The notes beneath the pieces were generated by a model, which ran no database searches, had not been told where the DNA came from, and saw only the letters and a program-made list of their open reading frames with translations. Shown piece by piece: positions 1 to 5,535 of a stretch of DNA of 12,905 bases; within the stretch, counting starts at the first letter, position 1, and the number at the start of each line of letters is the position of its first letter. A program made the translations under genes and the position numbers. The DNA lies in assembly GCA_035555435.1 (NCBI GenBank), contig DATMGN010000051.1, forward strand, positions 1 to 12,905. Reading direction: 5' to 3'. This DNA is from 73-13 sp035555435 (GTDB taxonomy: Bacteria > Actinomycetota > Actinomycetes > Actinomycetales > Microbacteriaceae).

Positions 1-536
1 GCGTGCTCGCCGCTCGCGTAGCCGAGCATCGAGGAGCACCACGGCTCGTTGAACGTCGTCCAGTGCCGCACCCGGTCGCCGAGCGCGTCGTGCACCGTCA
101 GCGCGTAGTCGGCGAAGCGCTCCGCCGTGTCCCGGTCGGTCCAGCCACCGCGTTCTGCCTGGATCGCCTGCGGCAGGTCCCAGTGATACAGCGTGAGGAA
201 GGGCGTCACCCCAGCCTCGAGCAGCGCGTCGACGAGTCGGCTGTAGAACGCGATGCCCGCCGGGTTGGGTGCGCCGCCGTCGGGTCGCACGCGGGCCCAG
301 CTCACGGAGAAGCGGTAGGCGTGGAGCCGAAGCTCGCGCATGATCGCGACGTCCTGCGCGTAGCGGTGGTAGTGGTCGACGGCGACCTCGGGGGTGTCGC
401 CGCCGGTGACGGCGCCCGGCACTCGGGCGAACGCGTCCCACACGGAGTCGCGCTTGCCGTCCTCGTGGGCCGCGCCCTCGATCTGCGCGGCCGCCGTCGC
501 GGCACCCCAGACGAAGTCTCGAGGAAATCTGCTCAT
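1..536 (-). CDS. bglC: GH1 beta-glucosidase, 3' part missing at window edge
   Basis: This is the N-terminal 178 codons of a glycoside hydrolase family 1 enzyme, which hydrolyses beta-glucosides such as cellobiose to glucose with retention, probably in the cytoplasm because no signal peptide is present. The conserved GH1 blocks appear in order: FVWGAATAAAQIEG at residues 8-21, YRFSVSWARVRPDG at 74-87, YHWDLPQ at 117-123 and TFNEPW at 161-166. Glu164 of the NEP motif is the acid/base catalyst. The nucleophile Glu of the usual ENG motif and roughly 270-300 further residues would lie left of position 1. The ATG is two bases past the stop of the upstream permease gene, and AAGGG inside that gene's end is a fitting ribosome binding site, so the gene is translated as the last visible member of the sugar operon. 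The symbol rests on operon order and operator type; the exact substrate (cellobiose or another beta-glucoside) is inferred. Confidence 0.93.
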   Translation of the reverse strand, partial: MSRFPRDFVWGAATAAAQIEGAAHEDGKRDSVWDAFARVPGAVTGGDTPEVAVDHYHRYAQDVAIMRELRLHAYRFSVSWARVRPDGGAPNPAGIAFYSRLVDALLEAGVTPFLTLYHWDLPQAIQAERGGWTDRDTAERFADYALTVHDALGDRVRHWTTFNEPWCSSMLGYASGEH

Positions 537-538
537 GC

Positions 539-1420
539 TCAGCCCTTCACCGCCCCGGACATGATTCCCTCGACGAGCTGCTTGCCTGCGAGGACGAACA
601 GGAGCAGGAGGGGGATGATCGACAGCACGACGCCGGCCATGATGAGCGAGTAGTCGTCGAAGAAGTTGTTGGCGAGCGCCTGGAGTGCGACGGGCAGCGT
701 GCGGCTGTCCTTGTCGAGCACGATGAACGGCCAGAAGAAGTTCGTCCAGGTCTGGATGAACGTGAACAGCGCGAGCATCGCGGCGGCGGGTCGCGCGGCG
801 GGCAGCCCGACGTGCCAGAACACGCGGATCATGCTCGCGCCGTCGATGCGCGCCGCCTCGATGAGCTCGGGCGGCAGCGTCTGCTCGAGATACTGCGTCA
901 TCCAGAACACGCCGAACGCGCTCGTGAGGGCGGGGATGATGACGGCCCAGATGGTGCCGGCGAGCTGCAGGTTCGCCATGACGATGTAGAGCGGCACGAC
1001 GGCGAGCTGGGTCGGCACCGCCATCGTCGCGATGACGAAGACGAGCAGGCCGCGCCGCCCGCGGAAGTTGAGCCGGGCGAATGCGAAGCCGGCGAGCGTG
1101 GAGAACACGACGACGAAGAACGCGACCGTCGTCGACACGATGAGGCTGTTGAGCAACGCGTTCCAGAAGTCGACCGCCGAGTTCGTGAGGACGCGCTGGA
1201 CGTTGGTGAGGAAGTTCTCGCCCGGCCAGATCCACAGTGAGCGCTGCGTGATGGTCTGCGCGTCACCGGTGGAGATCGTGAACGCGTACCAGAGCGGGTA
1301 GGCGGCGACGAGGAGCACGAGGATGAGGTAGGCGTAGCCGCCGAAGCCGGTGCGGTGGTTGAAGCCGCGCATGCGCCGGCGCGGTCTCGGGGCGGCGAGC
1401 CTCTCGCGTTCTGCGGTCAT
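539..1420 (-). CDS. cebG: Sugar ABC transporter permease, MalG/CebG type
   Basis: This 293-residue integral membrane protein is the second permease of a CUT1-family carbohydrate importer. A basic cytoplasmic N-terminus (residues 1-20) precedes a first membrane segment at about 29-50. Further hydrophobic segments lie near 88-115, 124-148, 155-175, 212-235 and 258-279. The EAA loop, which contacts the ATPase, is clear at residues 188-212 (EAARIDGAS, then GLPAARP). Its ATG overlaps the TGA of the upstream permease gene as ATGA, so the two are translationally coupled, and the GH1 gene follows after two bases. The family assignment is secure. The name cebG is inferred from gene order and from the CebR-like operators upstream of the operon. 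Confidence 0.93.
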   Translation of the reverse strand: MTAERERLAAPRPRRRMRGFNHRTGFGGYAYLILVLLVAAYPLWYAFTISTGDAQTITQRSLWIWPGENFLTNVQRVLTNSAVDFWNALLNSLIVSTTVAFFVVVFSTLAGFAFARLNFRGRRGLLVFVIATMAVPTQLAVVPLYIVMANLQLAGTIWAVIIPALTSAFGVFWMTQYLEQTLPPELIEAARIDGASMIRVFWHVGLPAARPAAAMLALFTFIQTWTNFFWPFIVLDKDSRTLPVALQALANNFFDDYSLIMAGVVLSIIPLLLLFVLAGKQLVEGIMSGAVKG

Positions 1421-2403
1421 CGCGACACCGCCCTCCGGACTCGCCGCGATCTCGGTACGCCGGTGCCGGAGATGCTCCGGGTGATCGCGAGGTTGATCAG
1501 GCCGATGAGCAGGATGATGAGGAAGAGCAGCCAGGCGATCGCGGCGGCGCGGCCGAAGTTGCCGTTCTCCCGCCAGCCCGTGTTCTGGATGAGCATCGTG
1601 ATGGTGAGCCACTGCTTGTCGTTGCCGCCGCGACCGTACTGGTCGTAGAGCGTGGGCTCGTCGAAGATCTGCAGGCCCCCGATGGTCGACGTGATGACGA
1701 CGAAGATGATGGTGGGCCTCAGGCTCGGGATCGTGATGCTGAAGAAGCGGCGCACGGCGTTCGCGCCGTCGATCATCGCGGCCTCGTGGTAGTCGCGGGG
1801 CACCGCCTGCATCGCGGCGAGGAAGATGAGCGCGTTGTAGCCGGTCCAGCGGAAGTTGACCATCGTCGCGATCGCCACATGGCTCGCGAACGGGTCGGAA
1901 TGCCAGGCGACGGGCGGCAGGCCGACGGACTGGATGAGGTTGTTGACGATGCCGAGACGGTCGGCGAACATGAACGTGAAGACGAGCGAGACGGCGACCG
2001 GCGTGAGCACGTAGGGCACGAGCACGCCCATCCGCCAGAAGGTCTTCGCGCGCAGGTTGGTGTCGAGCACGGCCGCGATCGTGATCGCGAGCACGAGCTG
2101 CGGGATCGTCGAGAGCAGGAAGATGCTCAGCGTGTTGCGCAGCGCCGTCCAGAAGATCGGGTTCTGGAGGGTGAAGGCGAAGTTCGCGAGCCCGACGAAG
2201 TCGCCCTCGCCGCCGATGAGACTCCATTCGTGGACGGAGACATATGCGGTGTACAGGAGGGGGAAGAGCCCGGTGACGGCGAAGATCAGGAAGAACGGCG
2301 AGACGTAGAGGTACGGGGAGAGCTTGACGTCCCAGCGGCTCAACTGCTGGCCGAAGCCGAGTCGGCGGACCGGGCGGTCGGTCGCGGCGCTGCGATTCGA
2401 CAT
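1417..2403 (-). CDS. cebF: Sugar ABC transporter permease, MalF/CebF type
   Basis: This 328-residue inner-membrane permease would form the transmembrane channel with the product of the next gene. Six hydrophobic segments are visible, near residues 31-56, 86-113, 124-147, 175-200, 230-248 and 285-310. The EAA motif is at 207-230 (HEAAMIDGAN, then ITIPSLRP). The frame stays open upstream for another 44 codons, but I chose the ATG at 2403 because AAGGAAG lies just before it and conserved permease sequence starts soon after. The longer frame would also run through the intercistronic hairpin and into the end of the binding-protein gene. The stop overlaps the next start by four bases. No ATPase gene is nearby; in actinobacteria this transporter class often relies on the shared ATPase MsiK encoded elsewhere. 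Confidence 0.93.
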   Translation of the reverse strand: MSNRSAATDRPVRRLGFGQQLSRWDVKLSPYLYVSPFFLIFAVTGLFPLLYTAYVSVHEWSLIGGEGDFVGLANFAFTLQNPIFWTALRNTLSIFLLSTIPQLVLAITIAAVLDTNLRAKTFWRMGVLVPYVLTPVAVSLVFTFMFADRLGIVNNLIQSVGLPPVAWHSDPFASHVAIATMVNFRWTGYNALIFLAAMQAVPRDYHEAAMIDGANAVRRFFSITIPSLRPTIIFVVITSTIGGLQIFDEPTLYDQYGRGGNDKQWLTITMLIQNTGWRENGNFGRAAAIAWLLFLIILLIGLINLAITRSISGTGVPRSRRVRRAVSR

Positions 2404-2432
2404 GCTCTTCCTTCGGGTCGGGGCGGGGTGGA

Positions 2433-2467
2433 GATGGCCGGGCCGGTCCGAGACCGACCCGGCCATC
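2433..2467 (-). promoter_or_regulatory. Intercistronic hairpin between binding protein and permease genes
   Basis: Bases 2433-2448 pair with 2452-2467 around a 3-nt loop. The only non-Watson-Crick position, 2443/2457, becomes a G-U wobble in minus-strand RNA, so the transcript can form an uninterrupted 16-bp, very GC-rich stem. It begins 12 nt after the binding-protein stop and ends 29 nt before the permease ATG. No U-tract follows, so complete termination is unlikely. In other sugar ABC operons, hairpins at this position protect the upstream mRNA from 3' decay or attenuate transcription, giving more binding protein than permease; that role is inferred here. Confidence 0.75.
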
Positions 2468-2479
2468 CGTTCAGCGGGG

Positions 2480-3769
2480 TCAGCCGAGCGAGTTGACGTC
2501 CGCGACGAACTTGTCCCACGATGACGCGGCGTCATCGGTCTTGTCGATGTCGACTCGGCCGAGCGCCTGGATCATCGCGTCGTTGATCGAGAAGTAGTTC
2601 GGTCCCTTGAACGGGGCCACGGTGACCGCATCCGCGCGTGCCGCGAAGATGCCGCCCACTTCCTGGTCGCCGAAGAACGGGTTCGTCGCCGTGAGCAGCG
2701 CCTCGTCTGTGTAGAGCGCCTGCTGGCTCGGGAACGTGCCCGCCTCGAGGAACGCCTGGAGCTGCACCTCGGGCGAGGTGAGCCAGTTCGCGAGCGCCTT
2801 GGCCTCCTCGAGGTGCGCGCCCTGCGCCGGGACGGTCAGGTACGAGCCGCCCCAGTTGCCGCCGCCGCCGGGGAAGGCGTCCGCGACGCGCCACGTGGTG
2901 ACGTCGGGCGCGTTGCCGGAGATGACGCCGAGCATCCAGCCCGGGCAGAGCATCGTCGCGTAGTCGCCGTTCGCCTGGCCGGCGGCCCAGTCGGGGCTCC
3001 ACTGCGACAGGTGCGCGGACTGCGTCGCGCTCGCGGCGAGCACCGCCTCGTAGATCTCCTTGACCTCGGGGTTCTCCGTCGCGATGATCTCGCCCGTCGC
3101 CGGGTCCTCGTAGGCGGCCTCGACCTGGTTGATCATGCCCTGGTAGGTCGCGCCGGCCGAGTCGAACCAGCCCTTGCCGGTCGCCGCGACGTACTCCTCG
3201 CCGACAGCGAAGTAGTCGTCCCAGCTGCCGGTCAGCAGCGCGGCGACCTCGTCGGGGTCGGTCGGCAGCCCGGCCGCCTCGAAGAGGTCCTGTCGGTAGC
3301 AGATGCCCTGCGGGCCGATGTCGGTGCCGTAGGCGACGAGGCGACCGTCCGCGTCGGTCGCGGCGGCGGTCTTCCACGGCACCCAGCGGTCGGCGAGGGA
3401 CGGGTCGCTCAGGTCGTAGAGCTTGTCGGAGTACTGCATGAGCTCTGCGAACCAGTCGATCTCGACCGCTTCGATGTCGGCGAGGCCGGAGCCGGCGCCG
3501 AGCTTCGTGAAGTAGTTCGAGCGCGCATCATTGCTCGTCGCCGCGATGGTGTGCTCGATGGTGACGTTGGGGTGGAGCTCGGTGTACTGCGCGAGCAGCT
3601 CGTCGGTGTAGCCGAAGTTGTTGAAGGTGGCGACCGTGAGGGTCACCGGCTGGTCGCCCGGGGTGCTCGTCTCCGGCGCAGCGCCGCCCCCGGCGCAGCC
3701 GGCGAGCGTCAGTGCGACGGCCGCCGAGCCCGCGAGGGCAGCCGTGGTGGTGCGTCGTGAAAGCTTCAC
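2480..3769 (-). CDS. cebE: Extracellular sugar-binding lipoprotein of ABC importer (family 1 SBP)
   Basis: This 429-residue protein would capture the sugar outside the membrane and deliver it to the two permeases encoded downstream. It has a lipoprotein signal peptide: a basic start (KLSRR), a hydrophobic Ala/Leu core and the lipobox LAGC with Cys25 as the lipidated residue. A Gly/Ala/Pro/Thr-rich linker follows, and then the family 1 solute-binding fold begins with VTLTVATFNNFG. The first in-frame start, GTG at 3775, lies inside the AAGGAG ribosome binding site. The GTG at 3769, five bases after AAGGAG, is therefore the better start. The gene heads the operon and is preceded by a promoter with two CebR-like operators. 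The SBP family is secure; cellobiose or cello-oligosaccharide specificity is inferred from operator and gene order, since binding-site residues cannot be read without a structural comparison. Confidence 0.92.
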   Translation of the reverse strand: MKLSRRTTTAALAGSAAVALTLAGCAGGGAAPETSTPGDQPVTLTVATFNNFGYTDELLAQYTELHPNVTIEHTIAATSNDARSNYFTKLGAGSGLADIEAVEIDWFAELMQYSDKLYDLSDPSLADRWVPWKTAAATDADGRLVAYGTDIGPQGICYRQDLFEAAGLPTDPDEVAALLTGSWDDYFAVGEEYVAATGKGWFDSAGATYQGMINQVEAAYEDPATGEIIATENPEVKEIYEAVLAASATQSAHLSQWSPDWAAGQANGDYATMLCPGWMLGVISGNAPDVTTWRVADAFPGGGGNWGGSYLTVPAQGAHLEEAKALANWLTSPEVQLQAFLEAGTFPSQQALYTDEALLTATNPFFGDQEVGGIFAARADAVTVAPFKGPNYFSINDAMIQALGRVDIDKTDDAASSWDKFVADVNSLG

Positions 3770-3774
3770 GTTCA

Positions 3775-3780
3775 CTCCTT
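3775..3780 (-). promoter_or_regulatory. Strong ribosome binding site of cebE
   Basis: AAGGAG reads 3780 to 3775 on the minus strand, five bases before GTG at 3769. It decides the start, because the alternative GTG at 3775 would use the last base of this site as its first base. Confidence 0.8.
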
Positions 3781-3781
3781 T

Positions 3782-3809
3782 GTGTGCGTGTGGTTGGTGT
3801 GCGTGTGGT
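3782..3809. repeat. Tandem 13-nt direct repeat in the cebE leader
   Basis: GTGTGCGTGTGGT occurs twice on the plus strand, at 3782-3794 and 3797-3809, a 15-nt period. On the transcribed strand this gives a CA-rich, G-poor and probably unstructured leader just before the strong ribosome binding site. It may keep the start site accessible, or it may be simple low-complexity sequence. Confidence 0.7.
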
Positions 3810-3822
3810 GGAGCCCCGGCGG

Positions 3823-3836
3823 TGGGAGCGCTCTCA
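3823..3836. promoter_or_regulatory. CebR/CelR-like operator, copy 1 (start-proximal)
   Basis: TGGGAGCGCTCTCA matches the actinobacterial LacI-family operator TGGGAGCGCTCCCA, known for CebR of Streptomyces and CelR of Thermobifida, at 13 of 14 bases. The site has the central CG step typical of LacI-family operators. It lies in the untranslated leader, so a bound repressor would block elongation or initiation of the sugar operon. The repressor gene is not in this window. Confidence 0.88.
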
Positions 3837-3843
3837 TTCTAGC

Positions 3844-3859
3844 GTGGGAGCGCTCTCAC
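3844..3859. promoter_or_regulatory. CebR/CelR-like operator, copy 2 (promoter-proximal)
   Basis: GTGGGAGCGCTCTCAC contains the same 14-bp core as copy 1, with one extra symmetrical base pair on each side. Its centre is 22 bp from that of copy 1, about two helical turns, so both sites face the same side of the DNA. It sits at or just downstream of the predicted transcription start. The likely inducer is a cello-oligosaccharide, by analogy with CebR. Confidence 0.88.
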
Positions 3860-3873
3860 GGAGGCGCGGCGCC

Positions 3874-3903
3874 ACGATACGTCCGCGGAACGGCCATTGT
3901 CAA
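3874..3903 (-). promoter_or_regulatory. Promoter of the sugar operon
   Basis: A perfect TTGACA -35 box reads 3903 to 3898 on the minus strand. TATCGT follows at 3879 to 3874, with an 18-bp spacer. Transcription would start near 3867 and both operators would lie within the first 45 or so transcribed bases, fitting repression by roadblock or occlusion. A second -10-like hexamer, TAGAAT at 3841 to 3836, lies between the operators but lacks a recognisable -35. Confidence 0.7.
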
Positions 3904-3988
3904 CTGGTGCGGCGGTTCGTCCGGCGCGAGTACATGTTCCGCGCACCCCGAGGCTGCATTCGTGCCGGATGAACGCCGGTTCACGCGG

Positions 3989-5431
3989 CTACCAGACGGG
4001 CGGGCGCCGGAGGTCCCACCGCAGGTCGGCCTCGAGTTGCGCGCCGAGGCCGATCAGGCAGGCTTCGCCGCCCGGTCGCCCGATGAGCTGCACACCCATC
4101 GGCAGCGCCGGGCGGTCGGCGTTCGGAGGCGTATCGTGCACGGGCAGCTGCAGCGCCGGAAGCCCCGTGACGTTGACGAAGCTCGTCCACGGCGTCACCT
4201 GGCACTGCTGCTCGAAGTTGCGCTCGCCGTCGTGCGGATCATAGAAGCCGACCGGCGGGGGCGGCACCGCGAGCGTCGGCGTGAGCACCGCGTCGTACGG
4301 GGCGAACGCGGCGATCGTGTCGCGCTCGAAGCCGGCGAGCCAGTTGATCGCGGCGGCCAGATCGCCGACATGGCGCCGGCGGCCCTCCCCGCGCAGCCAC
4401 GCCGTGAGCGGCTCGAGCAGATGCACGACCTCGTCCGGGATCGGCAGCGATGCCGGGCCCGACTGCCAGATCACGCGGAAGTGATCCGGGTACTCCGGTG
4501 CCGGCGCCCACGCGATCTCTTCGACGACGTGGCCGAGCGCGCTGAGCTCCCCGACCGCGACGTCGAGCGCGGCACGCGATTCCGGCGACACCGAGATGTC
4601 GTACCAGGACGACCAGGGGGACACCGTCGTGACGCCGATGCGCCGCGGAGCGCCCACGTCGGTCGGGGCGGCCGCGGGGAGGAAGGGGCCGTCGCCGGGC
4701 GGGGCCGTCGCCCACCGGGGCGCCGCACCGGCCGGCGCCATCGCATCGAGCAGCAACGCCGCATCCGCGACCGTCCGGGCGATGGGCCCCGCCGTCACGA
4801 GCCCGCCCGGGAAGTCGAAGCCGCCCGCCGCAGGCACGCGGCCGCGCGATGGCTTGAGACCGACGAGGCCGCACGCCGCCGCCGGAATCCGGATCGAACC
4901 GCCGCCGTCCGAGCCCGGGGCGAAGGGCAGCAGCCCCGCCGCGACCGCGGCGGCCGCGCCACCCGAGGAGCCGCCTGCACCGCGGGACAGATCCCACGGC
5001 GTTCTCACCGGTACGCCGGCCAGCGGCTCCGTGTACGCCGGCGTCCCGAACTCCGGCGTCGCCGTCTTGCCGAGGGAGACTCCGCCCGCGGCGTCGAGCA
5101 CCTCGACGAGCGGATCGGAACGATCCGGGACATGGTGCGCCATGAGCCGCGAGCCGTAGCGCGTCGGCACGCCCGCCCGCGCGACGAGATCCTTGTCTGC
5201 GAACGGCAGGCCGAGGATCGGCCTCGATGCATCTGCGCGCGCGCTCGATCGGTCGATCGCCGCAGCGGTCTCGAGCGCCCGCTCCGCGGTCACCTCGACG
5301 AAGGCGCCGACGGCACCGCCGTGCGACGCGATACGCCGGAGGTAGTGCGTCGTCAGCTCGACCGCGCTCAGTTCCCCTCGGGCGAGGGCCTCGCGCTGCT
5401 GGATCGCGGTGAGCTCATGCAGGTCCGCCAT
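3989..5431 (-). CDS. Amidase-signature family hydrolase
   Basis: This 480-residue protein belongs to the amidase signature family, which hydrolyses C-N amide bonds with a Ser-cisSer-Lys triad. The triad is visible: Lys80 in FADKD, the cis-Ser155 in GGSSGG, and nucleophile Ser179 in GSDGGGSIR. Spacing of 75 and 24 residues equals that of GatA-type enzymes. The family's common GSDTGGSIR reads GSDGGGSIR here, a variant also seen in non-GatA amidases. No gatB or gatC neighbour is present, and there is no signal peptide or membrane segment. It is therefore probably a cytoplasmic amidase of unknown substrate rather than a glutamyl-tRNA amidotransferase subunit. It stands alone between a strong hairpin upstream and the sugar-operon promoter downstream. 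I see no link to sugar uptake. The ATG at 5431 is preceded by AGGGTGG, which could serve as a weak ribosome binding site. Confidence 0.9.
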   Translation of the reverse strand: MADLHELTAIQQREALARGELSAVELTTHYLRRIASHGGAVGAFVEVTAERALETAAAIDRSSARADASRPILGLPFADKDLVARAGVPTRYGSRLMAHHVPDRSDPLVEVLDAAGGVSLGKTATPEFGTPAYTEPLAGVPVRTPWDLSRGAGGSSGGAAAAVAAGLLPFAPGSDGGGSIRIPAAACGLVGLKPSRGRVPAAGGFDFPGGLVTAGPIARTVADAALLLDAMAPAGAAPRWATAPPGDGPFLPAAAPTDVGAPRRIGVTTVSPWSSWYDISVSPESRAALDVAVGELSALGHVVEEIAWAPAPEYPDHFRVIWQSGPASLPIPDEVVHLLEPLTAWLRGEGRRRHVGDLAAAINWLAGFERDTIAAFAPYDAVLTPTLAVPPPPVGFYDPHDGERNFEQQCQVTPWTSFVNVTGLPALQLPVHDTPPNADRPALPMGVQLIGRPGGEACLIGLGAQLEADLRWDLRRPPVW

Positions 5432-5437
5432 GCCGCC

Positions 5438-5443
5438 ACCCTA
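5438..5443 (-). promoter_or_regulatory. Possible -10 box of a leaderless amidase transcript
   Basis: TAGGGT reads 5443 to 5438 on the minus strand, six bases before the amidase ATG. This is the geometry of a leaderless start and resembles three other starts in the window. The same bases overlap the AGGG that could act as a ribosome binding site on a longer transcript, so the call is ambiguous. Confidence 0.35.
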
Positions 5444-5469
5444 TGCCGCGACCGCCCGCGGCTCCGGAC

Positions 5470-5533
5470 CCGCCTGGCGGTGCCTTGCGCGCAATGCGAA
5501 CCCCGACATTGCGCGCAAGGCACCGGCAGGCGG
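5470..5533 (-). terminator. Long hairpin after pgm, probable terminator
   Basis: Bases 5470-5496 pair with 5507-5533 around a 10-nt loop. The inner 19 bp are perfect, one mismatch follows (5477/5526), and seven more pairs close the base. It starts two bases after the pgm stop codon on the minus strand and ends 38 bases before the amidase ATG. There is no U-tract, as in many proposed actinobacterial hairpin terminators. Each arm itself contains the 10-bp palindrome TTGCGCGCAA, so several alternative folds or cruciforms are possible. It could also be a dispersed genomic repeat or a protein-binding site. Confidence 0.75.
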
Positions 5534-5535
5534 AG

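Noticed and set aside
2404..2535. N-terminal extension of the first permease by 44 codons
   Set aside because: The extension crosses the intercistronic hairpin and overlaps the end of the binding-protein gene, while the ATG at 2403 has a good ribosome binding site.
3770..3775. GTG at 3775 as the start of the sugar-binding lipoprotein
   Set aside because: This GTG shares a base with the AAGGAG ribosome binding site. The GTG at 3769 has proper spacing and gives a normal lipoprotein signal.
3836..3841. TAGAAT between the two operators as the main promoter -10 of the sugar operon
   Set aside because: It matches the -10 consensus at 5 of 6 bases but has no recognisable -35 at 16-18 bp. The perfect TTGACA upstream pairs with TATCGT instead. 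It is kept only as a possible secondary start.
3904..3988. Terminator after the amidase gene
   Set aside because: Only a 5-bp inverted repeat (TGAAC/GTTCA near 3969-3982) was seen, too weak to call.
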